Part shown: positions 41,564 to 51,209 of the stretch, one piece after another | Numbering within the stretch: the stretch's first letter is position 1 | How the letters are laid out: each line of letters starts with the position of its first letter | Source: an uncultured Lachnospiraceae bacterium | Lineage (GTDB): Bacteria; Bacillota; Clostridia; Lachnospirales; Lachnospiraceae | Length of the DNA: 64,000 nucleotides | Assembly: GCA_910587155.1 (NCBI GenBank) | Contig: CAJULA010000019.1 | Coordinates: forward strand, 1-64,000 | Direction of reading: 5' to 3' | Notes under the pieces: generated by a model | The model's database searches: none | The model's input: the letters and a program-made list of their open reading frames with translations, nothing else | Told to the model about the DNA's origin: nothing | Translations under genes and position numbers: made by a program

Positions 41564-43204
41564 ATGGAACAGACAAAATGGTGGAAACATTCGGTGGTGT
41601 ATCAGATTTATCCCAGAAGTTTTCAGGATTCCAATGGCGACGGGATCGGGGATATCCAGGGGATCATCAGCAGGCTGGATTACCTGTGGGAACTGGGGAT
41701 CGACGTGATCTGGCTTTCTCCGGTGTACAAGTCTCCGCAGGATGACAATGGATACGATATCAGCGATTATTATGATATTCATTACGAATTCGGTACGCTG
41801 GCGGATATGGAAGCACTGATTGATGAGGCAGGGAAGCGGGGCATCCGCATTGTGATGGATATGGTAGTCAATCATTCTTCTGACGAACATCCGTGGTTTG
41901 TGGAGGCACGGAAGGATAAAAACAGCAAGTATCATGAGTATTATATATGGCGTGACGGAGAGCCGGGGCAGCTTCCCAATGAGACGAAGGCTTCCTTCGG
42001 CGGTTCGGCATGGGAATGGGACGAGGAAGCGGGCGCTTATTATTTCCATCTGTTTTCCAGAAGGCAGCCGGATCTGAACTGGGAAAACGAGGCCATGCGG
42101 CGGGATGTGTATCGGATGATGAACTGGTGGCTGGAAAAAGGGCTGGGCGGTTTCCGGCTGGACGTGATCGACAATATCGGCAAGGTGCCGGATGAGATGA
42201 TCCGGGAAAACGGGCCCCGGCTCCATGACTATATCAGGGAGATGAGCCGGGAGGTATTTCAGCACTATGATATTGTGACCGTGGGGGAGACCTGGGGCGC
42301 CAATACGGACAATGCAAAGCTGTACAGCAATCCGGACGGCTCGGAGCTTTCGATGATTTTCCAGTTTGAACATATCTGTGCCAGTCATTCCGGGGAATAT
42401 GGGAAATGGAAGCAGGGGGAGAAGGACTTTGTTGCCCTGAAAAAGATCTTTACCCGCTGGCAGAAAGCGCTGCACGGATGCGGCTGGAACAGCCTGTTCT
42501 GGGATAATCATGATCTGCCGCGTGCGGTTTCCGCCTTTGGCGACGATGGGAAATACCGGGTGGAATCGGCCAAAGCACTGGCTACGTTTCTCCACGGCAT
42601 GCAGGGAACGCCCTATGTCTACGAAGGGGAGGAACTGGGCATGACCAATATCCATATGACAGAACTGTCAGAAGTCAGGGATATTGAGACAAGGAATATT
42701 TACGCGGAGCTGCAGGAAAAAGGCTGGAGCCATGAGGAGATCATGAAAGCCATCAATATGACCGGACGGGACAATGCCCGGACACCCATGCAGTGGGATG
42801 ATTCGGAGCATGCCGGTTTTACGTCCGGGACACCGTGGATCGCTGTCAACCCCAATTACAAGACAATCAATGCCAAATTGGAGCTGGTGGATAAAAATTC
42901 TGTCTTCCATTATTATAAGAAACTGATTGCCCTGAGAAAGAGCGAGGAGTGGGGGGAACTGCTGGCAGAAGGGGATTATGAACCGTTTCTGGAGGAAGAT
43001 CCGGATCTCTTTATGTATCTGCGAAGCTATGGCAATAAAAAGCTTCTTGTCATGGGAAATTTCCATGGAGAAGAACGGACAGTGGCGTTGCCGATAAAGA
43101 TTGCGGATATTGTGCTGTCCAATTATCCGGAGCCTCACAGATGGGACGGCTGGATCGTGCTGCGGCCTTATGAGGCGATGATGGCGGAAGTCTCCCCTGC
43201 GTGA
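41564..43204 (+). CDS. GH13 alpha-glucosidase (oligo-1,6-glucosidase type)
   Basis: 546 residues, intracellular (no signal peptide). The (beta/alpha)8 GH13 motifs are in order: DMVVNHSSDEHPWF (region I), GFRLDVIDNI (nucleophile Asp), TVGETWG (acid/base Glu) and FWDNHDLPR (transition-state Asp). The QIYPRSFQDSNGDGIGD start is typical of the oligo-1,6-glucosidase/sucrase group. It acts on short alpha-glucosides. AAAGGAAG precedes ATG 41564. Its stop overlaps the start of the phosphoribosyltransferase gene, placing it in an operon with Ter biosynthetic genes, which is unusual. Confidence 0.9.
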   Translation: MEQTKWWKHSVVYQIYPRSFQDSNGDGIGDIQGIISRLDYLWELGIDVIWLSPVYKSPQDDNGYDISDYYDIHYEFGTLADMEALIDEAGKRGIRIVMDMVVNHSSDEHPWFVEARKDKNSKYHEYYIWRDGEPGQLPNETKASFGGSAWEWDEEAGAYYFHLFSRRQPDLNWENEAMRRDVYRMMNWWLEKGLGGFRLDVIDNIGKVPDEMIRENGPRLHDYIREMSREVFQHYDIVTVGETWGANTDNAKLYSNPDGSELSMIFQFEHICASHSGEYGKWKQGEKDFVALKKIFTRWQKALHGCGWNSLFWDNHDLPRAVSAFGDDGKYRVESAKALATFLHGMQGTPYVYEGEELGMTNIHMTELSEVRDIETRNIYAELQEKGWSHEEIMKAINMTGRDNARTPMQWDDSEHAGFTSGTPWIAVNPNYKTINAKLELVDKNSVFHYYKKLIALRKSEEWGELLAEGDYEPFLEEDPDLFMYLRSYGNKKLLVMGNFHGEERTVALPIKIADIVLSNYPEPHRWDGWIVLRPYEAMMAEVSPA

Positions 43205-44349
43205 TGGCGATTCCTATACAATTTGAGGGAGAATCAGGGATGATATACAGGGAATCGGATCTGGTCAGGATTGCGAAACGTGAAAATAATAAAAAGAGAG
43301 GTTATCTGGTTATAAACAGAAAACAGGGCAAACACATCCCGGTAAGCCCCGGGGAGGCCTTTGCCATGTTTCATGCGCTGGCAGATCTGCTGAAAGAGCC
43401 CTACCGGGACGAAAGACTGCTGGTGGTGGGATTTGCGGAAACAGCCACGGCCATTGGTGCCTGTGTGGCGGCCGATTTGCACGCCGCTTATATGCAGACA
43501 ACCAGAGAGGAGATATCGGGATGCGCATATCTGTCTTTTTGCGAGAGCCACAGCCATGCAACATGGCAGCGGTTGGTGCGGGACGATCTGTGCGCTGCCA
43601 TGGAGGCGGCAGAGAGAATCGTTTTTGTGGAAGATGAGGTCACAACAGGGAATACCATTTTATCTGCGGTGGAAAGCATGGAGAAAGACTTGGGGCTTAT
43701 GGAAAAGTTTTCCGTTGCCTCTATATTGAATGGCATGGATGCGGGGGCGGAAGAAGAATTCAAAAACAGAGGGATTCCGCTGCATTATCTGGTAAAAACA
43801 GATCATAGCGCCTATCAGAGTCAGGCCAGCGCCTATGCAGGAGACGGACAGTATAAAAAGCCGCAGACAGGGCTTTTTCCTCATCCGGTGCGTATCCTGG
43901 AGCCTTCCGGGTATCTGGATGCAAGAAGGCTGCAGATGTCGGATGCGTATGTGGCGGCCTGCGGGGAGATGAGCCGACAGGTTCTTTCCCATCTTTTGCC
44001 GGATACCGCGAAGCGGTATCTGGTGCTGGGAACGGAAGAGTTTATGTTTCCCGGGCTCTTTCTGGCAAAGCGGCTGGAAGAGGCGGGCTGTACGGTACGC
44101 TTTCACGCGACGACCCGCAGTCCCATCGCCGTGAGCAGAGAGCCCAAATATCCGCTGCATGTCCGGTATGAGCTTTGCAGTATGTATGAAACGGGGCGGC
44201 GGACCTTTCTCTATGATCCGGCGCCGTATGATGAAACGATCCTTGTCTGTGACGCCTGCAAGGCCACAGAGGAAGGGACGAATTCGCTGCTGCATGCCCT
44301 GTGGGAGAGCGGCAGCAGGCATATTACGTCGGTGAGGTGGCACGGTTGA
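43204..44349 (+). CDS. Ter-associated phosphoribosyltransferase
   Basis: 381 residues. An N-terminal part (RIAKRENNKKRGYLVINRKQ, then GKHIPV) characteristic of the PRTases of Ter-type biosynthetic modules is followed by the PRPP-binding loop VFVEDEVTTGNT (about residue 140-150) and a C-terminal domain (TRSP-like) with VLGTEEFMFPGLFLA. It is thought to attach a base-like group to ribose phosphate to build a nucleoside-like metabolite. ATG 43204 overlaps the GH13 stop; ATG 43240, behind GAGGGA, is an equally good start. The stop overlaps the StiP gene start. Confidence 0.85.
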   Translation: MAIPIQFEGESGMIYRESDLVRIAKRENNKKRGYLVINRKQGKHIPVSPGEAFAMFHALADLLKEPYRDERLLVVGFAETATAIGACVAADLHAAYMQTTREEISGCAYLSFCESHSHATWQRLVRDDLCAAMEAAERIVFVEDEVTTGNTILSAVESMEKDLGLMEKFSVASILNGMDAGAEEEFKNRGIPLHYLVKTDHSAYQSQASAYAGDGQYKKPQTGLFPHPVRILEPSGYLDARRLQMSDAYVAACGEMSRQVLSHLLPDTAKRYLVLGTEEFMFPGLFLAKRLEEAGCTVRFHATTRSPIAVSREPKYPLHVRYELCSMYETGRRTFLYDPAPYDETILVCDACKATEEGTNSLLHALWESGSRHITSVRWHG

Positions 44350-45452
44350 GAAGTTCATACAAAGAGGAAGATGTGACGCTTTTGCTGAAAGACATTACCG
44401 GGCTTGTTAAGCCGCAGTCCACCGCAGAGCGGGAAAAACTGATTCAGTCGGGGCGGCATTATTGTGAGATGCTGCCCATAGAGTATGTGCCAAGTGAGGC
44501 TTATATGGAGGCATACCGGGAGGCACTTGTCCGGTATGGCAGCGTTATGGCAGAGGCGGTCTGGACACTGGGTGAGCGGATCCTGCAGCGGCGCGGCAGC
44601 AAAGTGACGCTGGTCTCGCTGGCAAGGGCGGGGATTCCCATCGGCATTTTGCTGAAGCATTGTCTGGAGCGGCGCTGTCAGCACAAAATTCCCCATTATG
44701 CCGTCTCTATTATCCGGGGGAAATGCATAGATCACAATGCCATGCGTTACATTTTGGAGAGGCACCGGGCGGAAGACGTACTGTTTGTGGACGGCTGGAT
44801 CGGCAAAGGCGCCATACTGGGAGAGCTTGCGCGCTGCATTCGGGCTTATCCGGGGGTATCACCGCAGTTGGCAGTGGTGGCGGACCCGGCAGGCATGACT
44901 AAGCTGTGCGGAACCCGTGAGGACATCCTGATCCCCAGCTCCTGCCTCAACAGTACGGTTTCAGGGCTGATCAGCCGTACGTTTCTGCGCGATGATATCA
45001 TCGGTCCCATGGATTTTCACGGCGCTGTCTATTATGGCGAGCTGGCCGGGGCGGATTTGTCCTATGCTTTTCTGGATGCCATAGAGCGGGAATTCCCGGA
45101 CGAGGCTGTCCTGGCTGCGGCAGGAAGCGATGGACGAGTGGGGGATAAGCGAAACGGAGCAGAAGGCCAGGTGAAATTTCCGAAAGGGGATACCGGCCTG
45201 GAGGAAGTAAAAGAAATCGCTGCCCATTTTTCCATAGATGATATCAATCTGATCAAACCGGGGATCGGAGAAACGACCAGAGTGCTGCTGCGCCGTGTGC
45301 CATGGAAGGTATTGATCGGCGAGCAGTGGCAGTCGGATCATGCCCTTGCCCATATACGTCGGCTGGCCTTTGAGAAAGGCGTGGAAATCGTCCCGTATCC
45401 GTTGAGGCATTACAAAGCGTGCGGGCTGATCCGTAAAATGACAGATATATGA
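44346..45452 (+). CDS. StiP-family protein with C-terminal PELOTA RNA-binding domain
   Basis: 368 residues from TTG 44346 (overlapping the PRTase stop as TTGA, with GAGGTGG upstream); the frame is open to 44301. The main domain (SLARAGIPIGILLKH, VDGWIGKGAI, LIPSSCLNSTVSGLISR) is the StiP/TRSP type, a PRTase-like fold that had been called a cysteine protease; the Cys in SSCLNST is the candidate. Residues about 295-365 (FSIDDINLIKPGIGETTRVL to YKACGLIRKM) form a PELOTA-like RNA-binding domain. It always occurs in Ter biosynthetic operons, with PRTase and CitE-like lyase as here. Confidence 0.8.
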   Translation: MRSSYKEEDVTLLLKDITGLVKPQSTAEREKLIQSGRHYCEMLPIEYVPSEAYMEAYREALVRYGSVMAEAVWTLGERILQRRGSKVTLVSLARAGIPIGILLKHCLERRCQHKIPHYAVSIIRGKCIDHNAMRYILERHRAEDVLFVDGWIGKGAILGELARCIRAYPGVSPQLAVVADPAGMTKLCGTREDILIPSSCLNSTVSGLISRTFLRDDIIGPMDFHGAVYYGELAGADLSYAFLDAIEREFPDEAVLAAAGSDGRVGDKRNGAEGQVKFPKGDTGLEEVKEIAAHFSIDDINLIKPGIGETTRVLLRRVPWKVLIGEQWQSDHALAHIRRLAFEKGVEIVPYPLRHYKACGLIRKMTDI

Positions 45453-45547
45453 TTTGTCAGAATCAGGCAGGATGTCCGGCCGACTGTGGCGGAGTTGCGC
45501 CGGATGGGCCTGCCCGGGCAGCAGTGGCAGTAGCAGTCATGCATGTT

Positions 45548-46513
45548 TTATGTATCGGATACCCCATATGTGCGGGACAGCATAAGGATCCGCAGGGCCC
45601 AGTTAGCATGGGTCTTTTTTTCGTTCATCCGCTCACCGGCCATGCCGGCGCTGACAAAAGAAGGATTGGTGGTGTCCCATTCCAGAATCGCGCGGGCGTC
45701 TTCCAGATCGGCGGGGCTGACACGATAGGCTTCATTGACGAGGGGGATCTGGCGGGGATGAATCACAGTCTTGCCGATAAAGCCGCACAGACGGTCTTCC
45801 TGTAATTCGCGGCGCAGTCCGTCGTCCCAGCCGCTGCCTCCATAATATTCCCATACGGGGCCGGAAATCACGTAGTCAGGGCCATAGATGGCAACGATAT
45901 CCGCAAAGACCTGTGCGATGGTATGGATGCTGTGGATGGACTGCTGCCTGTTCCTGCGCAGACCAAGCACATGGCAAAGGTCATTGCCTCCTACCCGTAT
46001 ATTGAGCACAAGATCGGAAACACGATCCAGCCTGTCCTTTAATGCGCAGAGGATATCCGTGCGGTATCGGGGATGAATCAGGGCAGGGCTTTCCAGAATG
46101 GGCATGATATATTTATGGCAGCGGCAGGTTTCATTGACGTCCTGCACCGCTTTGAGATAAGCGTCTGCCGAGTCCGGCGAAAATTTGGGCAGAATAAAGC
46201 CTTTTACGAGTGCAAACGCCGCTTCCAGCCGCTTTGCCAGGTCAGTGATCTGCCGGGGATTTCTGACACGGATAAAAAGATCGGGCAGAAAGAAAGGTGC
46301 CTGGTCATGCAGACGGCAAAGGGTCTGCAGATTTTGGATTACCTGTTCCTCCGCCTGGGCGACACAGTCGTCATTGATCGTATCTTCCAGACAAAGCGCC
46401 ATGGAAAAATGGGTGCCGAACCGGTTTTCCGGCAGGGAATGGACGATGGTGGGGTTATTGGCGGGGCAGTACAGCAGCGGGCCCACATTGTAGTAAGGCA
46501 GGGCATCTTTCAT
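45548..46513 (-). CDS. HpcH/HpaI aldolase/CitE-like C-C lyase of the Ter module
   Basis: 321 residues. TIM-barrel lyase with CLEDTINDD (Glu/Asp metal ligand), RVRNP, the FILPKFSP strand and VLNIRVGGNDLCHVLGLRR. Such lyases are part of the Ter biosynthetic module with PRTase and StiP. It is convergent with them, with a 95-base gap, so it has its own promoter. ATG 46513 has GGAG 11 bases upstream; a longer frame from 46579 exists. Its substrate is unknown. ATP-grasp and HAD enzymes that usually complete the module were not found in this window. Confidence 0.83.
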   Translation of the reverse strand: MKDALPYYNVGPLLYCPANNPTIVHSLPENRFGTHFSMALCLEDTINDDCVAQAEEQVIQNLQTLCRLHDQAPFFLPDLFIRVRNPRQITDLAKRLEAAFALVKGFILPKFSPDSADAYLKAVQDVNETCRCHKYIMPILESPALIHPRYRTDILCALKDRLDRVSDLVLNIRVGGNDLCHVLGLRRNRQQSIHSIHTIAQVFADIVAIYGPDYVISGPVWEYYGGSGWDDGLRRELQEDRLCGFIGKTVIHPRQIPLVNEAYRVSPADLEDARAILEWDTTNPSFVSAGMAGERMNEKKTHANWALRILMLSRTYGVSDT

Positions 46514-46659
46514 GACAATGTTTTCTCCTGTTTGATATAATATGACCGGATGCGGTCCTGTCTGCGGACGAGGCATCAAAGCCGGTTCTGCCTGCGCAGT
46601 GCTCCGGCTGACTTGTCAGAAAGATATTATAGGGCAGTTTGAGGGAAATGTCAAAATTC

Positions 46660-48516
46660 TTACGCCTGGCGCGGCAAGTGCGCAGCCCTGCCTGTACTGC
46701 GTCCCAGCATCTCCATCGGTTCCTTTGAAAGATTACAGGTGATGCCGATCACGGCCAGCAGGCTTCCGGCCAAAAGAACTGTTGTCATTGTTATGGCCGC
46801 TGCCTGAAGCGGGTAAAAAGTCTCTTCCTGCATCGCTGTTTCCTGTTCTGTCTCTGCCGGGGCACTGTTACCGAACGTCGTGTCATAATAAACCGTCTCC
46901 CCGATCTCTGCGGACAGATGGGCGGAGAGGCAGGCACCTGCACTGCATCCGGCGAGGCTTGCGGGAAAGAGAAGGAGGAAAATGCCGCTGAACAGGGACA
47001 GAAAGCACTGTTTTCTGGTCAGGCCGAGGGAACGCTCCACGGCGGTGCGTGTGCTCTGGCGCAGGATGAACAGCCAGTTGAAATAGCCCAGTACCAGCAG
47101 TACCATGACGGCCCCGATTACCGCCAGAATACGGGCAATGGTATTCATGTTTTCCATACCGGCGGAAAGCTTCGTATAACCTCTGTCAAAAAAGGTGATT
47201 TCTACATTTCTGACGCCCTGCTTCTCCCATTTTTCCATATAGTCCTGAATCGCCCCGTTTTCAATCTGAAAAGAAGTGGTGCTGTCGGTCATGGGGCCAT
47301 AGTCTATAATATTGTCTGCATCACTTGCTTTTATGGAATTGGCGGGAATGAGCACCTCGTTGAAGCCCATGCCGTATTCACTGCCCAGGCCGGTGCTTCC
47401 GCCGTAGATGCCGATGATTTCATATTCGCTGTCTTCAAAGGGCTGATAAATCTCTCCTTTTACATTTAAAAGGGAGTAGGGGCGGATCGCATTTGTATAG
47501 AAGATCTGACCGGCGCTTTGGCGATAGTTGGCGGTGATCAGAGGAAGCCGCAGCAGATCTCCGGGTGCAAGGTCATTGGCAGCGGCAAATAATTCCGGGA
47601 TCAGGCAGACTTTGGCGCCTGAGCGGTATTCTTCTTCGGAAAACTCCCTCCCGGCGCTGACATAGGTTTCTCCCTGATAAAAGGGAACGATCAGGCGGAT
47701 GTTATCTGTTGCCACAACGGGAAAGACCGATTCCCAGTAGGTGAGGGTCTGTGTATAATTTAGCCAGCGTTTTCCGCGCGGCGTTTCATAAAACCCTTCC
47801 GTGACTTCATCGCAGAAATAAGTTTCATCAATGGAATCTTTCATCCGGCTGCCGTCCGGCGTATACTGACTGGCCCCCAGCAGTGGTGCAGGCCGGTATT
47901 CGCGCACCTGATCTTCCGGGAACTGTTTCTCACTTTCATGCCCCTGGGTGTCTATGAGCGACATCACATAGGTTTGATCCGCATACAGCATGGCCGGTGT
48001 GGGGTTATCATGATCGCAGAAATGGATGATGCTGCCTTCCAGCACTCCCTGTCCGCTCAGTACCCGTGTGATCTTGAGTTTCACCGGATGATCGGGCAGC
48101 GCGTCTTCCACGGGGGATACCTCCACAACAATTTCCATGCTGATCCCCTCATAGGGTTTAAAATCCGGATTATAAGCCGTATAGCTTACCCGTTTTTCCG
48201 GGCCGGACAGATAATTTGCGCCTTCAAAATCAAGGACCGATTCCGGTACATAGGAGTCATAGATATTCTGCGTGGACAGGTGATAACTTTTTGTTTCCGC
48301 ATCCCATTTTTCAATCTCCTGGACGGCGGTGGCACTCTGCTGCACCGTGCCGATCGTCATAAAGGAATCCTCATAGCGCTGCAGGTTCCGGTCATTGATG
48401 ATCCAAAAACCCATCCCCACGCTGAACATGCCGGAGGATATGCATAAAAGAATGAGAAACAGAGCCGTATGTCCTTTCATCCTCCATAACTGACGGATAC
48501 TGTTTCTTACTGTCAT
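46660..48516 (-). CDS. FtsX-like ABC transporter permease
   Basis: 618 residues. One membrane helix near the N-terminus (about residues 15-37), a large extracellular domain of about 420 residues, then three helices at 465-620 with the FtsX domain (AVERSLGLTRKQCFLSLFSG). This is MacB/FtsX type. It is the last gene of a three-gene set, 15 bases after the ATPase. It probably exports or senses an antimicrobial peptide or lipid at the surface; the substrate is unknown. Confidence 0.87.
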   Translation of the reverse strand: MTVRNSIRQLWRMKGHTALFLILLCISSGMFSVGMGFWIINDRNLQRYEDSFMTIGTVQQSATAVQEIEKWDAETKSYHLSTQNIYDSYVPESVLDFEGANYLSGPEKRVSYTAYNPDFKPYEGISMEIVVEVSPVEDALPDHPVKLKITRVLSGQGVLEGSIIHFCDHDNPTPAMLYADQTYVMSLIDTQGHESEKQFPEDQVREYRPAPLLGASQYTPDGSRMKDSIDETYFCDEVTEGFYETPRGKRWLNYTQTLTYWESVFPVVATDNIRLIVPFYQGETYVSAGREFSEEEYRSGAKVCLIPELFAAANDLAPGDLLRLPLITANYRQSAGQIFYTNAIRPYSLLNVKGEIYQPFEDSEYEIIGIYGGSTGLGSEYGMGFNEVLIPANSIKASDADNIIDYGPMTDSTTSFQIENGAIQDYMEKWEKQGVRNVEITFFDRGYTKLSAGMENMNTIARILAVIGAVMVLLVLGYFNWLFILRQSTRTAVERSLGLTRKQCFLSLFSGIFLLLFPASLAGCSAGACLSAHLSAEIGETVYYDTTFGNSAPAETEQETAMQEETFYPLQAAAITMTTVLLAGSLLAVIGITCNLSKEPMEMLGRSTGRAAHLPRQA

Positions 48517-48531
48517 TTGCCTGCCATCCTT

Positions 48532-49209
48532 TCAACGTACATATGTGAGTGTTCCGTCTTTCATCCGGAACACGTGATCCGCCGCTTCCTCTACCCTGGG
48601 ATTGTGAGTGATGACGATGACTGTATAACCGTCCTGACGGGCGAGGGACTGCAGCAGCAGTACAATTTTTTCCTCATTTTCCGAGTCCAGATTACCGGTG
48701 GGTTCGTCTGCCAGAATGATTTCACCGCCGGCAGCCACTGCCCGCGCAATGGCCACCCGCTGTTGTTCTCCGCCGCTCATCATGTTTGGAAACTGGCGGT
48801 AAATCCGTTCTGTAAGCCCTACCCTCTGCAGAATTGCCCGGGCTCTTTTCCGGGCCTCCTTTTTTGGTATCCATTGAAACTCCATGGGAAGCATCACATT
48901 TTCCAGGGCGTTTAACAAGGGAAACAGATGAAAAGACTGGTATACCACAGAGGCCTGCCGCAGTCGGTAAGCATCCCGGTCCAGCTCCCGCATGGACTGT
49001 CCCTGTACATAAATGTTGCCTGTATCCGGTACATCCAGCCCTGCAAAGAGAGACAGGAGGGTGGTTTTCCCGCTGCCTGACTTTCCCACGATGGCATACA
49101 TTGTCCCGGTTTCAAACGCGCAGCTTACCTCCCGCACGGCATCCACTTTCTGATATTTTGTCCGATAACTGTAACTTACCTTTTCCGCTCGCAAAATCTC
49201 CATCTTCAC
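48532..49209 (-). CDS. ABC transporter ATPase (MacB/LolD type)
   Basis: 225 residues. Walker A GKSGSGKTT, signature MSGGEQQRVAIARA, Walker B ILADEPTGNLDSENE. The PTGNLDS motif places it in the FtsE/LolD/MacB ATPase group that works with FtsX-like permeases. It sits between two permease genes, with 13- and 15-base gaps. GGAG lies before its ATG. It powers the complex of the flanking subunits. Confidence 0.95.
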   Translation of the reverse strand: MKMEILRAEKVSYSYRTKYQKVDAVREVSCAFETGTMYAIVGKSGSGKTTLLSLFAGLDVPDTGNIYVQGQSMRELDRDAYRLRQASVVYQSFHLFPLLNALENVMLPMEFQWIPKKEARKRARAILQRVGLTERIYRQFPNMMSGGEQQRVAIARAVAAGGEIILADEPTGNLDSENEEKIVLLLQSLARQDGYTVIVITHNPRVEEAADHVFRMKDGTLTYVR

Positions 49210-49222
49210 ACGCTCCTTTCTC

Positions 49223-50980
49223 CTATTCTCTGGTCAGCGCTTCCATCACACTTACCCGCAGCAGACGAAAGAGTGCAAGGCCATTGCCAATGATATAGCA
49301 GATTCCCACGACACATCCGGTCAGCGCTGAGCTGCCGCCATAATTTCCATGCAGCAGGACTGCGATCAGGCTGCCTGCCAGGACACCGCAGACAATCAGT
49401 AAAAACTGTTCCCAGAAAAAGAGGAAAAAACACTTTCCTCTGCCCAGGCCGAGGGAACGCAGCAGTGCCATTTCCTGACGGCGGCTCTGGAGCAAAAGCA
49501 GTGTCACCAGATATCCCGCACAGACGATCAGCACCAGCAGGACGGGATAAAAGGCCCATGCCGTGTCGATCAGCTGTCGCAGACGTGTGGCCGTACTGAT
49601 AAACACGGAATCATTGACATTCAGCACGTCTCCGTCACAGGAGACGTTTGTGGAAAGAGGGGTGAGACTGTGCAGACCCAGCTGCCGCATTTCCTGTTTG
49701 AAATCATTCAGATGCAGGGAATCACTGACGGTAAAAGCGGCGGAGTGTGCCACGAAGCGGATGCTTCGCCGGTGATGGGAGGCGCGGACGGCGCCGAAAG
49801 GCACCAGGATATCCGGCGGGGTCAGCCCGTTTTTTTCTTTCATATCCGCCGCGATATCCGCATATCCGGCAATCTCATAGGTCACATCCTCAAGCGGATC
49901 CATAAACAGTTCCTTGTTTTGCCGCCCGCCCCGGTAATAATAATACTGGCACAAACGGATCTTTTCCCCCAGTTTCCATCCGTTTTTTTCAAATAACTGT
50001 CTGGATACGATACAGAGATGCTCCGTTCCCGCAAACAGGGAAGCATCCTTTCCGGTGTTCCACACAATGGAGGCTTCCTCAATGCCGCCTGCTGCCTCGA
50101 TCCGGTTAACGCCGCATAAGAACAGATTCAGCGTATTCCAGTTGTCGGGATCTACCCGGTTAATGCCGGCTTTTAACCGGACTGTCAGATCCAGATCTTT
50201 GACATAGGCGCAGTCTTCCAGGCCCTGCACCACATCCTCGGGAATATCAATCTGCGCCCGCATGCTTCCGGTATTGTTGGACAGATAGGCGGTTATGGGA
50301 ATGGCATCCGGGAGTGCACAGAGCTGCCCGGTGTTGTTGGCAATATTTGCCATATAGGTGTGGAGCAGCACCACCACCAGAATATCCATGAGAATGGTCA
50401 GCAGTCCCATCACCCGATGCCGGCCGATCCGCACACCCACAGGAGGAAGCTGCTGGGTGCGCCGCAGGATCAGAAAGGCCACCGTCGTACAGCCGGTAAT
50501 AAAAATCCCCACCCAGATATAAAAAACAATCGGATTTTCATACCATGTCCCCGTCTGACTTGGTATGAGGGAGCCTCCATCCCCGTCTGCGCCTGCTCTG
50601 AGGAGGGAAGAGAGTCCGGCGAAAATCAGGTACAGGATTCCCAGAGCACTGACTGTCAGCAAGAGCCTGATTTTCCCCATGGTTATCCGCTGCGCTTCCA
50701 GCTTTTCCGACTGAGAGATGGTGTCCGAGACGACCTGCTCGGCCTGGATTGTCCTGATCTGCTCTTCCCGGGTCCGTTCACTCTGCATCAGTTCCAGTAG
50801 ACCTACCCCAAGGCACCTGGCAAGTGGCTCCAGGAGTTTGATATCGGGAAAGCCGATGCCGTTTTCCCATTTGGAAACCGCCTTGTCAGACACATGGAGG
50901 TGCTCTGCAAGCTGTTTTTGCGTCATATGCCGTTCCTGCCTGCATGCCCTGACAAATTTACCGAATTTGACATTGTCCAT
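49223..50980 (-). CDS. XRE helix-turn-helix domain fused to FtsX-like permease
   Basis: 585 residues. Residues 1-70 are a complete XRE HTH (GKFVRACRQERHMTQKQLAE, then SKWENGIGFPDI). Then come a helix-rich linker (70-100), three membrane helices (about 103-125, 150-172, 190-212), an extracellular region (215-470) and a C-terminal FtsX block (three helices, with QEMALLRSLGLGRGKCFFLF). A DNA-binding domain on a permease subunit suggests direct coupling of transporter state to gene control. ATG 50980 follows AAGGAGAG. It heads the minus-strand operon; the promoter is probably TTGCCA...TAAGCT in 51020-51055. Confidence 0.85.
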   Translation of the reverse strand: MDNVKFGKFVRACRQERHMTQKQLAEHLHVSDKAVSKWENGIGFPDIKLLEPLARCLGVGLLELMQSERTREEQIRTIQAEQVVSDTISQSEKLEAQRITMGKIRLLLTVSALGILYLIFAGLSSLLRAGADGDGGSLIPSQTGTWYENPIVFYIWVGIFITGCTTVAFLILRRTQQLPPVGVRIGRHRVMGLLTILMDILVVVLLHTYMANIANNTGQLCALPDAIPITAYLSNNTGSMRAQIDIPEDVVQGLEDCAYVKDLDLTVRLKAGINRVDPDNWNTLNLFLCGVNRIEAAGGIEEASIVWNTGKDASLFAGTEHLCIVSRQLFEKNGWKLGEKIRLCQYYYYRGGRQNKELFMDPLEDVTYEIAGYADIAADMKEKNGLTPPDILVPFGAVRASHHRRSIRFVAHSAAFTVSDSLHLNDFKQEMRQLGLHSLTPLSTNVSCDGDVLNVNDSVFISTATRLRQLIDTAWAFYPVLLVLIVCAGYLVTLLLLQSRRQEMALLRSLGLGRGKCFFLFFWEQFLLIVCGVLAGSLIAVLLHGNYGGSSALTGCVVGICYIIGNGLALFRLLRVSVMEALTRE

Positions 50981-51022
50981 ATCTGCCTCGCTCTCCTTAT
51001 GCTTTCGTCTCTTATCAGGATT

Positions 51023-51051
51023 AGCTTATCACAGCCGTGTATTTGTGGCAA
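51023..51051 (-). promoter_or_regulatory. Possible promoter of the XRE-FtsX operon
   Basis: On the minus strand TTGCCA followed after 17 bases by TAAGCT. An 18-base sequence overlapping this area (about 51035-51052, CCGTGTATTTGTGGCAAT) recurs with two mismatches at about 51141-51158 (CCGTATATTTGTGGTAAT), between the two divergent operons. This could be a shared regulator site. Confidence 0.45.
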
Positions 51052-51209
51052 TCTACGGAAAGTAGAGTCGGGAACCAGCGCTTTGGGGGTAAAAATTAAA
51101 GAGGAGGAATCTAAAATCTTAGACAAAACAATGGCATATCCCGTATATTTGTGGTAATATTAGATTGTTGGCAGTGTGTCATGGGCTGTGGGCTGAGGGG
51201 TGATGGCAT

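Noticed and set aside
41564..43204. Trehalose-6-phosphate hydrolase (treC) as a name for the GH13 gene
   Set aside because: The overall family fits, but no tre operon, PTS or regulator is adjacent and the NHDLPR motif does not single out that substrate.
45453..45547. Short gap between StiP and the CitE-like lyase examined for a terminator
   Set aside because: A T-run occurs past 45605, but no convincing stem lies in the gap itself.
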